Translations under genes and position numbers: made by a program
The notes under the pieces: model-generated
The model's input: only the letters and a program-made list of their open reading frames with translations
Told to the model about the DNA's origin: nothing
The model's database searches: none
Part shown: positions 1 to 5,164 of the stretch, piece after piece
Position numbering within the stretch: position 1 is the stretch's first letter
Layout: each line of letters begins with the position of its first letter
Assembly: GCA_028693975.1 (NCBI GenBank)
Contig: JAQUUF010000070.1
Coordinates: 1-6,435, forward strand
Direction of reading: 5' to 3'
Length of the DNA: 6,435 nucleotides
From: Acidaminococcaceae bacterium
Lineage (GTDB): Bacteria; Bacillota; Negativicutes; Acidaminococcales; Acidaminococcaceae

Positions 1-424
1 CTAGCACACCAGCCCTATCCCAGGCCAAAATTGCTCGATGGAACTCCTCCACGGATACATTGGCCCGTGCCAATTCTCCCATAAAGCTAGCCAAGCTCTG
101 GATAAAGCCTTCTTTATTAGCAATAGCGGCAAAATGCCGGAGTCGGTCTTCACTCTTAAGTCTTTGTACCAAATCCTGTACCACTAGCTCTTGGGTTAGA
201 CGGGAAATGCGCGTATAATTAGCCGCACTGTGATTACAGCGCAAAATAGCGTTAGGTAAATAATCAATTATTACCGAGCGGACATTGCCTTGTTGACGCA
301 CCTTATCCATAATAAAGCGGCTAGGAACCACTAGCAAAGCTTGTCCATATTCATATTGCCGGGCAGCGTCCACAAAGCTATCCCGTTGCGTAGCCCCCAA
401 AGGCAGGCAATAAATTTTACTCAT
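1..424 (-). CDS. AddB/RexB-like recombination nuclease-helicase subunit, N-terminal part
   Basis: This is the first 141 codons of a gene that continues past the left edge. The ATG at 424 has a GAGGAG ribosome site 10 nt upstream. The start (MSKIYCLPLG), a beta-strand ending in LLVVPSRF (residues 30-37), the VIIDYL stretch (51-56), the TRISRLTQELVVQDLVQRL segment (71-89) and the helix FIQSLASFMGELARANVSVEEF (107-128) follow the layout of the N-terminal domain of AddB, the partner of AddA in the double-strand-break end-processing nuclease. In B. subtilis-type AddB the first loop carries a Walker A motif (GxxGSGKT); here the equivalent stretch is GATQRDSF, so ATP binding at this site looks lost, as I recall for RexB-type proteins. 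An addA homologue would be expected downstream, outside the window. The family call rests on pattern resemblance only; the nuclease domain and iron-sulfur cysteines are not visible. Confidence 0.62.
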   Translation of the reverse strand, partial: MSKIYCLPLGATQRDSFVDAARQYEYGQALLVVPSRFIMDKVRQQGNVRSVIIDYLPNAILRCNHSAANYTRISRLTQELVVQDLVQRLKSEDRLRHFAAIANKEGFIQSLASFMGELARANVSVEEFHRAILAWDRAGVL

Positions 425-434
425 GGGCGTACAT

Positions 435-440
435 CTCCTC
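435..440 (-). promoter_or_regulatory. Ribosome binding site of the AddB-like gene
   Basis: The minus strand reads GAGGAG, 10 nt before the ATG at 424. It fixes the start of the AddB-like gene; no other in-frame ATG or GTG nearby has such a site. Confidence 0.7.
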
Positions 441-462
441 GCCTTTTATATTTCACTTAACT

Positions 463-468
463 ATTTTA
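463..468 (-). promoter_or_regulatory. Extended -10 promoter of the AddB-like gene
   Basis: The minus strand reads TGTGGTAAAAT, a TRTGn extended -10 element followed by TAAAAT (5 of 6 to consensus). A -35 box 17 nt upstream would fall in the U-tract of the asp23 terminator and is poor, so recognition would rely on the extended -10. Predicted transcription start is near 456, giving a leader of about 30 nt that contains the ribosome site. Confidence 0.45.
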
Positions 469-483
469 CCACATTAAGGGTAC

Positions 484-516
484 AAAAAAAGAGACAGGTC
501 GCAAAAACCCATCTCT
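484..516 (-). terminator. Rho-independent terminator after asp23
   Basis: On the minus strand, bases 516-507 (AGAGATGGGT) pair with 499-490 (ACCTGTCTCT) in a 10-bp stem with two G-T wobbles and a 7-nt loop, followed directly by a run of seven T. It lies 15 nt past the asp23 stop and closes the nitroreductase-symporter-asp23 stretch. Confidence 0.88.
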
Positions 517-530
517 CTTGGACTCTAATC

Positions 531-923
531 TTACTCTTCTTTTACTACTACAAGCTCCGGACGCAATAATTTCTCGACAATAATGTCTACTTTGTCAACT
601 TGGAAGCCAGTCACAGAAGTAACTTCATCAACGATTACTTCTCTTAATTTAGCAGTTGTTTCAGGAATATTGGCACCATAGAACACAGTAATCTTCACTT
701 CAAAAGAAACATGACCCACAGTTGCATCTTCACCTTCACCGGTTATTGCATCTGTTTTCTTGACGTTTACTTGGGGAGCTACTCTCTCAGCAACTTTTTT
801 GGCGATAGCAGCCAAAGAGCTGTTATCAGCAGCACTAACTGCTACCTTATCCACTTTACTCATTGCGGTCTTGACTAATTCGGCAAATACATCTTCACTA
901 ATAACGGTTTTCCCACTAATCAT
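531..923 (-). CDS. Asp23/Gls24 family envelope stress response protein
   Basis: A 130-residue protein covering essentially one Asp23 (DUF322) domain. The family pattern is visible: GKTVISEDVFAELVKTAMSKV at the N-terminus (4-24), a variable acidic insert around 55-70, then HVSFEVKITVFYGANIPET with its VxVxYG-like strand, a helix, and TGFQVDKVDIIVEKL near the C-terminus. Asp23 proteins are abundant, membrane-associated through a partner and linked to cell-envelope stress in Gram-positive bacteria; no signal peptide or membrane segment is present here. I start at the ATG at 923, because GGAG (935-932) sits 8 nt upstream; an in-frame GTG at 932 overlaps that site and cannot use it. The gene lies 89 nt downstream of the symporter with no terminator between, so it may be read from the upstream promoter as well as from an unidentified one of its own. 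Confidence 0.9.
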   Translation of the reverse strand: MISGKTVISEDVFAELVKTAMSKVDKVAVSAADNSSLAAIAKKVAERVAPQVNVKKTDAITGEGEDATVGHVSFEVKITVFYGANIPETTAKLREVIVDEVTSVTGFQVDKVDIIVEKLLRPELVVVKEE

Positions 924-931
924 GACGATCA

Positions 932-935
932 CTCC
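932..935 (-). promoter_or_regulatory. Ribosome binding site deciding the asp23 start
   Basis: GGAG on the minus strand is 8 nt before the ATG at 923. The alternative GTG start at 932 overlaps the same bases, which argues for the shorter 130-residue protein. Confidence 0.7.
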
Positions 936-1012
936 ATTCTCTTTATCTTATTTAAGCATGATAGCTGCTCTTAACACTTATATTTTCTCACAAAAACAAC
1001 ATTACTGCAAGT

Positions 1013-2404
1013 TCATTCCTCACTAGATAGCCTTTCACTACGGCCGAACCAAAAACCGGGCAAGATAAAGCAACAACTAGCCATTAGACCAAGTAACAAA
1101 GAATTGGCTGCCTCATGATAAAAGACTGTCCAACCAATAGCCACTAGTACCCCCGCCATAATAGAAGCTCGCCCCCAAGAAGGGTGTACCCTGCCCGGCA
1201 GAGCAATAGCACAAGTCAATGGTATGAAGACGCCTGCTCCCCGCAGTGCCATAGACATATAGTTCCAATTAAGAACATAGGAATTCAAATTGGCTAGTAC
1301 AAACAGTAAAGACAGCACGGTAATAGCCACCACGGACATTCTGTTAATCCATAGTAGCTTTTTAGAATCTTGGATATGCAATACATTACCAAAAATATCC
1401 CTAGCAATCATAGTACCACAACCCAAGGCCAAACCTCCGATAGAGCCCATAGCTGACAGAATCAAGCCCGTGAGGGCGGCACCGCCGAGCCACGCCGGTA
1501 AATAATTGATAAGAAATAGGGGCAAAGCTTGAATTGGAGCAATCTCCGGATGATGCAATTTCATAAACATGCCAATCGCAATACTGGGCAACCCTACCGG
1601 GATACAAATAAGTGCCGCCAAGCCGCAAGCCTGAGCAGCCACTTTTTCGCTTTTGGCCGACAGCAAAGCTTGCACATAGCTCTGAGTCGAAATGACACCG
1701 ACAATCATGGCTCCTAGACTATATAAGCCGTTACCAACGCCCTGACCAAAAATATCACCATAAGAGGAGGGGAAGCTGGCAAAAAGCTGCGTCACGCCCG
1801 AAGACATACTAAGCGCTGCGAAACCACCTGCAAACAAAGTGACAAACAAAAGAACTGTTTTAAAAATACCAGCTCCACCGGAGCCGCCAATGCCACCTAC
1901 CAGAACATAGGCCAAGACAATAGCTAAAATCAAAACACAGGTCAGATAATTAGGTAAATGAAAAATAGCACTAAACAAATGTACCGCAGTCAGCCCACTG
2001 GCTACGATACTAAAAAATATACCTAAGGTAGCTGCAATACTCGTCACCGGTCCTGCCGCTGGTCCAAAGGCTGTGACCAAATACTCACTAATGGTTGTCA
2101 CGCTGCTAGAGCGCAGCTTACGTGCATAAAAAAGTGCCATAATAAGCAAGGCTATGCCACTGCCTAGAGTAAACCACCAAGCACAGAGGCCAAAGCTAAA
2201 AGCAAGCTGTGCTGTCCCCAGCGTAGCTGCTCCACCTATAATAGTACCCAAAATAGCACCGGTAACCAAAGGTATACCGGCTGCACGCCCTCCTAGACTG
2301 TAGTCATCGGCGGACTTGACCTTGCGCCCCAAATACCAACCAGGTACAAAGGACAGAGCCAATACAACTATAAGACTAACATAATGAGTAAATGTAAGTT
2401 CCAT
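1013..2404 (-). CDS. Sodium:solute symporter family (SSS/SLC5) transporter, substrate unknown
   Basis: A 463-residue, highly hydrophobic protein with about 12-13 membrane segments, the normal SSS size. The N-terminal signature is clear: a first membrane helix, then GRKVKSADDYSLGGRAAG (26-43) and GTIIGGAATLGTAQLAFSFG (53-72), matching the family pattern of an ADDYxxGGR loop followed by the Na+-site helix. KLRSSSVTTISEYL (96-109) matches the usual loop before the next helix. In the later helix before ARDIF (334-338), the usual Ser-Thr pair of the Na2 site appears as Gly320-Ser321. Family members import sugars, amino acids, carboxylates or vitamins with Na+; the sequence does not show which. The ATG at 2404 comes 1 nt after the stop of the ferredoxin-nitroreductase gene, so translational coupling is likely. 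An in-frame TTG at 2419 inside that gene lacks a ribosome site and is rejected. Confidence 0.88.
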   Translation of the reverse strand: MELTFTHYVSLIVVLALSFVPGWYLGRKVKSADDYSLGGRAAGIPLVTGAILGTIIGGAATLGTAQLAFSFGLCAWWFTLGSGIALLIMALFYARKLRSSSVTTISEYLVTAFGPAAGPVTSIAATLGIFFSIVASGLTAVHLFSAIFHLPNYLTCVLILAIVLAYVLVGGIGGSGGAGIFKTVLLFVTLFAGGFAALSMSSGVTQLFASFPSSYGDIFGQGVGNGLYSLGAMIVGVISTQSYVQALLSAKSEKVAAQACGLAALICIPVGLPSIAIGMFMKLHHPEIAPIQALPLFLINYLPAWLGGAALTGLILSAMGSIGGLALGCGTMIARDIFGNVLHIQDSKKLLWINRMSVVAITVLSLLFVLANLNSYVLNWNYMSMALRGAGVFIPLTCAIALPGRVHPSWGRASIMAGVLVAIGWTVFYHEAANSLLLGLMASCCFILPGFWFGRSERLSSEE

Positions 2405-2405
2405 A

Positions 2406-3218
2406 TTATCTAAACTCAACTTTCAAATGTTGTCGTGTAACCAAATTGCGATACTTATATTTGGGATAGCCTAACATCATGGCTCCAACTATTTTTTGTT
2501 TGGTTGGCACAGCCAGCAATTCACGCATGGGTTGATAGCCTTCCTGCCCACAGGTTTGAATAAAACCGGCAATGGTTGTCCCCACTCCCACGGTAGGCGC
2601 ATAAAGCTCAGCATAGGCGCTGGCTTGCTCCCAATTGCTTATCCCCGTGACATTGAGGCGACGCGCCAGGGCAAAAACCATTTGGTGCGCATTGCGAGCG
2701 ATTATATCAATCTTGCGCTCGCGATAAGTATGCAGAACATTATTAAAATATCGGCTGCTAGAGCTGCCTTTAATAATTTCTTCCTCCATCCAGGCAGCTG
2801 TAATATCGGCTATCTTATGGATTACTGCACTATCGGAAATGACAATATAGTAAAGTCCTTGAGAATTAGCCGCTGTCGGTGCATATTGCGCTACCGACAA
2901 TATTTCGCTAATTTTCTCCTCCGGCACTAATTCATCACGGAAGCAACGTACGCTACGCCTGGAGCGCAGGAATTCATAAGCCGTCGTACTGTCTAGGGTA
3001 GGTACTGTGACTGGTATTTGTTCCTCGCGGGGGCATTGATTATTATCCAAAGCTCCTGTGGGGCAAATTGCTACGCAATGACCACAAGCCATGCACCCTC
3101 TCTCCCACACACAAACAGGTCCATCTTCCTGCATCTCGATAATACAGCTAGGGCAAATCTCTGCACAAATGCCGCAATTAAGGCATTTAGATTTATCTAT
3201 ATTGAGTACACACTTCAT
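2406..3218 (-). CDS. Nitroreductase family protein with N-terminal 2[4Fe-4S] ferredoxin domain
   Basis: A 270-residue fusion. Residues 1-60 carry two complete bacterial-ferredoxin cluster motifs, CxxCxxCxxxCP at Cys12/15/18/22 and Cys42/45/48/52. Residues from about 80 onward form a nitroreductase-like flavoprotein domain, with the FMN-binding RSRRSVRCFRD (85-95), the APTAANSQ loop (113-120) and the C-terminal strand-loop GAMMLGYPKYKYR (245-257). The expected role is FMN-dependent reduction of an organic substrate with electrons arriving through the two iron-sulfur clusters rather than directly from NAD(P)H; it is cytoplasmic. The true substrate cannot be read from sequence. Such fusions are common in strict anaerobes. 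The start is the ATG at 3218 with GAGGTG 8 nt upstream; an in-frame GTG at 3236 lies beyond that site and is less likely. It is the first gene of a unit with the symporter. Confidence 0.92.
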   Translation of the reverse strand: MKCVLNIDKSKCLNCGICAEICPSCIIEMQEDGPVCVWERGCMACGHCVAICPTGALDNNQCPREEQIPVTVPTLDSTTAYEFLRSRRSVRCFRDELVPEEKISEILSVAQYAPTAANSQGLYYIVISDSAVIHKIADITAAWMEEEIIKGSSSSRYFNNVLHTYRERKIDIIARNAHQMVFALARRLNVTGISNWEQASAYAELYAPTVGVGTTIAGFIQTCGQEGYQPMRELLAVPTKQKIVGAMMLGYPKYKYRNLVTRQHLKVEFR

Positions 3219-3226
3219 TCTACTTA

Positions 3227-3232
3227 CACCTC
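3227..3232 (-). promoter_or_regulatory. Ribosome binding site of the ferredoxin-nitroreductase gene
   Basis: The minus strand reads GAGGTG, 8 nt before the ATG at 3218. It selects this ATG over the upstream in-frame GTG at 3236. Confidence 0.75.
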
Positions 3233-3250
3233 GCACATTCTAATTTCCTT

Positions 3251-3279
3251 ATTCTAGCATAAAAAAGCCGGACAATAAA
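3251..3279 (-). promoter_or_regulatory. Promoter of the nitroreductase-symporter unit, overlapping the tRNA terminator
   Basis: The minus strand reads TATGCTAGAAT, a TRTGn extended -10 with TAGAAT at 3256-3251. A weak -35 (TTTATT, 3279-3274, 3 of 6) lies exactly 17 nt upstream and coincides with the loop of the tRNA-Asn terminator. Predicted transcription start is near 3244, leaving about 25 nt of leader with the ribosome site. Confidence 0.5.
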
Positions 3280-3288
3280 GTCCGGCTT
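3261..3288 (-). terminator. Rho-independent terminator after tRNA-Asn
   Basis: A perfect 9-bp GC-rich stem (AAGCCGGAC, 3288-3280, with GTCCGGCTT, 3273-3265) encloses a 6-nt loop and is followed by a T run on the minus strand. It starts 7 nt past the tRNA 3' end. The reverse orientation has a short T run after two other bases, so weak activity on the plus strand is possible. Confidence 0.88.
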
Positions 3289-3295
3289 GAATTTT

Positions 3296-3370
3296 TGGCT
3301 CCCCGAGTAGGACTCGAACCTACAACAACTCGGTTAACAGCCGAGTGCTCTACCATTGAGCTATCGAGGA
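3296..3370 (-). tRNA. tRNA-Asn (anticodon GUU)
   Basis: A 75-nt tRNA with CCA encoded. The acceptor stem TCCTCGA pairs with TCGGGGA (one T-G wobble), followed by discriminator G and CCA. The D-arm is GCTC-AATGGTA-GAGC. The anticodon arm is CTCGG-CTGTTAA-CCGAG, giving anticodon GTT for asparagine. A 5-nt variable loop precedes the T-arm GTAGG-TTCGAGT-CCTAC. All stems close, so it should be functional. It stands alone between its own promoter and terminator rather than in a tRNA or rRNA cluster. Confidence 0.97.
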
Positions 3371-3389
3371 ATAACTCACGACGTTAGTA

Positions 3390-3418
3390 ATTATATACCA
3401 CTTAGATAGTATCGTCAA
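3390..3418 (-). promoter_or_regulatory. Near-consensus promoter of tRNA-Asn
   Basis: TTGACG (-35, 3418-3413) and TATAAT (-10, 3395-3390) on the minus strand are separated by exactly 17 nt. Predicted transcription start is near 3383, about 13 nt upstream of the tRNA 5' end. No other gene lies between, so the promoter serves the tRNA. Confidence 0.88.
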
Positions 3419-3446
3419 TATATTTCCTGCATTTAATAATTTTATT

Positions 3447-3463
3447 TTTTTGAGACTCAAAAA
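3447..3463. repeat. 17-bp perfect palindrome between divergent promoters
   Basis: TTTTTGAG-A-CTCAAAAA is a perfect inverted repeat around a single central base. It lies between the -35 box of the tRNA-Asn promoter and that of the H1-like gene, about 29 and 37 nt from them. It could be a regulator's operator, or chance in an A/T-tract-rich spacer. Confidence 0.35.
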
Positions 3464-3483
3464 CATTTTTCTTAATGTTACAC

Positions 3484-3529
3484 AAAAAAACTAAAAAAGC
3501 GTGTCACAACTTAATTAACGTGATATAAT
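3484..3529 (+). promoter_or_regulatory. Promoter of the H1-like gene with UP-element-like A-tracts
   Basis: GTGTCA (-35, 3501-3506, 4 of 6) and TATAAT (-10, 3524-3529) are 17 nt apart, and TGA just before TATAAT makes an extended -10. Two A-tracts (A7 at 3484-3490, A6 at 3493-3498) sit directly upstream of the -35, where an UP element would contact RNA polymerase alpha subunits. Predicted start is near 3536. The combination suggests strong expression. Confidence 0.72.
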
Positions 3530-3540
3530 GTGCCTAAGTC

Positions 3541-3558
3541 AGAGCACATATGTGTTCT
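3541..3558 (+). promoter_or_regulatory. Palindromic leader element of the H1-like gene
   Basis: AGAGCACATATGTGTTCT forms a dyad of nine base pairs per arm (one G-T), starting about 5 nt after the predicted transcription start and followed by a T-rich run and the ribosome site. It may be an operator bound as DNA, or a short 5' hairpin that stabilises the mRNA. Which of the two cannot be decided here. Confidence 0.4.
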
Positions 3559-3571
3559 ATTATATTTTTTT

Positions 3572-3578
3572 AAGGAGG
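3572..3578 (+). promoter_or_regulatory. Strong ribosome binding site of the H1-like gene
   Basis: AAGGAGG is a near-perfect Shine-Dalgarno sequence 11 nt before the ATG at 3590. It rules out the in-frame GTG at 3530, which lies upstream of it and at the predicted promoter -10. Confidence 0.8.
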
Positions 3579-3589
3579 CTTGTGATATT

Positions 3590-3919
3590 ATGGCTGAAGA
3601 CGTTTCGACCGCAAACGAACAAGAAGCTAAGAAAGCTGAAGCAAAGAAAGTTGCTCCTAAGAAAACGACTGTAAAAAAGGTTGCTGCCAAGAAGACTGCT
3701 CCCAAGAAGGCTGCTGCTAAGAAAGAAGCTGATCCTAAGAAGGCTGCCGCTAAGAAAGAAGCTGCTACCAAGAAGGCTGCTCCCAAGAAAGAAGCTGCTC
3801 CTAAGAAGGCTGCCGCTAAGAAAGAAGCTGCTACCAAGAAGGCTGCTGCTAAGAAATCTACTACCAAAAAAGTTGCTACCAAGAAAAAAGCTACTACTAA
3901 AAAAACTTCCAAAGAATAA
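3590..3919 (+). CDS. Histone H1-like lysine/alanine-rich DNA-binding protein
   Basis: A 109-residue, extremely basic low-complexity protein. I count 38 lysines (about 35%), mostly as KK pairs spaced by three or four residues (KKAAAKK, KKEAxPKK). It has no arginine, aromatic residue, glycine, leucine or isoleucine. After a short acidic head (MAEDVSTANEQE) the whole chain is this repeat, with an 11-residue core unit. Such chains resemble the C-terminal tail of eukaryotic histone H1 and bacterial H1-like proteins (chlamydial Hc-type, AlgP-type tails), which bind DNA or RNA through charge and compact it. Nucleoid binding is inferred from composition; ribosome or polyphosphate binding is an alternative. 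It is monocistronic, with its own promoter, leader palindrome, strong ribosome site and terminator, and is the only plus-strand gene in the window. Confidence 0.85.
   Translation: MAEDVSTANEQEAKKAEAKKVAPKKTTVKKVAAKKTAPKKAAAKKEADPKKAAAKKEAATKKAAPKKEAAPKKAAAKKEAATKKAAAKKSTTKKVATKKKATTKKTSKE
3704..3865 (+). repeat. 33-bp in-frame tandem repeats (66-bp higher-order unit)
   Basis: Four full 33-bp units start at 3704, 3737, 3770 and 3803, and a partial unit (3836-3865) follows. The second and fourth are identical over 33 bp; the first and third differ at 3 positions. The pattern is therefore A-B-A'-B, a 66-bp duplication of a pair. Each unit encodes an 11-residue block of the form KKAAAKKEAxP/T. 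Copy number is likely to vary between strains. Confidence 0.88.
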
Positions 3920-3933
3920 TTTCATCATAAACG

Positions 3934-3968
3934 AAGACCGACACCTATGTGCCGGTCTTTATTATTTT
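3934..3968 (+). terminator. Rho-independent terminator of the H1-like gene
   Basis: Bases 3934-3944 pair with 3949-3959 (11 positions with one A-C mismatch, 4-nt loop), followed by the T-rich TTATTATTTT. It lies 15 nt past the stop. The minus strand has a poor T-tract after the same hairpin, so it may terminate the converging pilO transcript only weakly. Confidence 0.85.
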
Positions 3969-3975
3969 CTTCAGC

Positions 3976-4605
3976 TTATTTTGCTGGAGTCTTATTTTGC
4001 GTTTTATTAACAGCGGGCTTTTGATTGTTTACTTTGCCTACCGCTAGGTCAGTACCATTAAGTGAATACACCACGCAAGAAACTGTCATATTCAGTCTTG
4101 GATTGGCATCATTTCTGCTACCAAGCTTAGCTCCCTGCAACACCGTGAACCGAGTATTATTCTCTAATTGCTGCAAGAAATTAATCATATGAAAATAATC
4201 ACCATTCATATTGATATCCACACTCAAAGCATAATAATCCTTAACATGGTCTAGTTTATTAGGCTTAATGCTCGTAATCTGCACATCATGAGCCAGAGAA
4301 AGCTTCTGCAACTCACTGATTAACTCCAATAAGATAATTTTATCCGGCAACTTCTTCTGTGCATCTGCTATCTTAGCATTTTGAATCTTTAGGAAGGCAT
4401 CATAATCATGGTTTTGCGCGGCAAATGTTTGCAAAGCCGCTAATTTGGTATTAGCCTGTTGCATCTGAGCATTAATTCTAGTTTTGTCATTACCAAGTGG
4501 AAAAACAGCCATAATAAATACCGCTATGCAAATAGCTAAGGTTGCTAGGAAATACAAAAGATACTTAACATTCTCAGAAGGGTTGAAGTCAATTTTATTT
4601 GGCAT
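3976..4605 (-). CDS. pilO: Type IV pilus inner-membrane alignment protein PilO
   Basis: A 209-residue bitopic membrane protein. A short cytoplasmic head is followed by one membrane helix (about 13-37, from VKYLLYF to AVFPL), a helical coiled-coil-like stretch (about 42-102) and a compact periplasmic/extracytoplasmic domain. The domain contains the PilO pattern LSVDINMNGDYFHMINFLQQLE (127-148) and a later LNMTVSCVVYSL strand (171-182). PilO pairs with PilN and links the pilus motor to the outer parts of the machine. The last 20 or so residues (VNNQKPAVNKTQNKTPAK) are a polar Asn/Lys/Gln tail, probably disordered. The ATG overlaps the 3' end of pilN by 11 nt and has GGAGG 11 nt upstream. The assignment rests on fold layout plus position after pilM and pilN; sequence conservation in this family is low. 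Confidence 0.88.
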   Translation of the reverse strand: MPNKIDFNPSENVKYLLYFLATLAICIAVFIMAVFPLGNDKTRINAQMQQANTKLAALQTFAAQNHDYDAFLKIQNAKIADAQKKLPDKIILLELISELQKLSLAHDVQITSIKPNKLDHVKDYYALSVDINMNGDYFHMINFLQQLENNTRFTVLQGAKLGSRNDANPRLNMTVSCVVYSLNGTDLAVGKVNNQKPAVNKTQNKTPAK

Positions 4606-5164
4606 TGGCTACCACACCTCCTGTTCTGTTGTAGAACACATTGAACTCTACTGCGTCGTGTGCTGCTGCATTGGTTAAGCGAATCATTTTGGTTTCACCC
4701 AAAGAAACAGAAGTAATATTAGGGTCCTGCTGCAAACTATGGACAAAAGCTAACACCTGCTCCATCTTCAGCGCTTTGCCGCTAACCGTAAAGGAACCTG
4801 TGTTATTGTTATCTTGATTAATGCTGCTAATCCAACAACCATAAGGAGTTATATTACCCAAAGTAGCAAGGGTATCACTCCACGACACTCTGTTCTTGCT
4901 CAGACTAGTAATAATATTCTTTCTTCTATTGAGCAGTGCATTCTGTGTCTGATTAAGATTGTAGCGCTCCTCCCATACCGACATACCGGCCAGAGCATCT
5001 TGCACCTTTGCCAGTTTATATTGGTCATATTTGAAGCTGATGAGGCTATAAGCCCACACCAAAAGAGTTAAACCCAGCATGGCATACATGCACAGCAAAT
5101 AAAGCTTACTTAGCTGTACGCCTTTCTTTTTCCTATCGGCAGGCAAAAGGTTAATATTAATCAT
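4595..5164 (-). CDS. pilN: Type IV pilus assembly protein PilN
   Basis: A 189-residue bitopic protein. It begins MININLLP, the conserved INLLP-type cytoplasmic motif that docks into PilM. A basic RKKK patch, one membrane helix (about 21-43) and a helical segment (about 45-92) come next. The extracytoplasmic fold has the typical pattern SWSDTLATLGNITPYGCWIS (94-113), then a strand FTVSGKAL (125-132) and a helix VLAFVHSLQQD (137-147). The ATG at 5164 has GGAGG 8 nt upstream and lies inside the end of pilM (8-nt overlap), so translation is probably coupled. An in-frame start further upstream inside pilM lacks that spacing. With PilO it forms the inner-membrane dimer of the pilus alignment complex. 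Confidence 0.9.
   Translation of the reverse strand: MININLLPADRKKKGVQLSKLYLLCMYAMLGLTLLVWAYSLISFKYDQYKLAKVQDALAGMSVWEERYNLNQTQNALLNRRKNIITSLSKNRVSWSDTLATLGNITPYGCWISSINQDNNNTGSFTVSGKALKMEQVLAFVHSLQQDPNITSVSLGETKMIRLTNAAAHDAVEFNVFYNRTGGVVANAK

Noticed and set aside
936..1012. A dedicated asp23 promoter
   Set aside because: Candidate boxes (for example TTGCAG with GAAAAT, or TGC-TTAAAT) match consensus at only 3-4 positions; not strong enough to list.
2496..2930. A 144-codon plus-strand open frame opposite the nitroreductase gene
   Set aside because: No ribosome site, no family resemblance, and it lies fully opposite a convincing conserved domain.
3704..3865. Possible CRISPR-like array because of regular 33-bp spacing
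   Set aside because: The repeats are directly adjacent with no unique spacers, stay in frame and encode a regular KK-rich peptide.
3511..3928. Long leucine/phenylalanine/serine-rich open frames on the minus strand and a leucine/arginine-rich plus-strand frame across the H1-like gene
   Set aside because: They are by-products of the AAG/GCT repeat: reading it in other frames or antisense gives periodic low-complexity peptides, with no ribosome site, while the plus-strand frame from 3590 has promoter, ribosome site and terminator.
3934..3959. Use of the H1-like terminator hairpin as a full bidirectional terminator for pilO
   Set aside because: On the minus strand the hairpin is followed by CGTTTATG rather than a T run, so efficient termination of pilO there is not supported.
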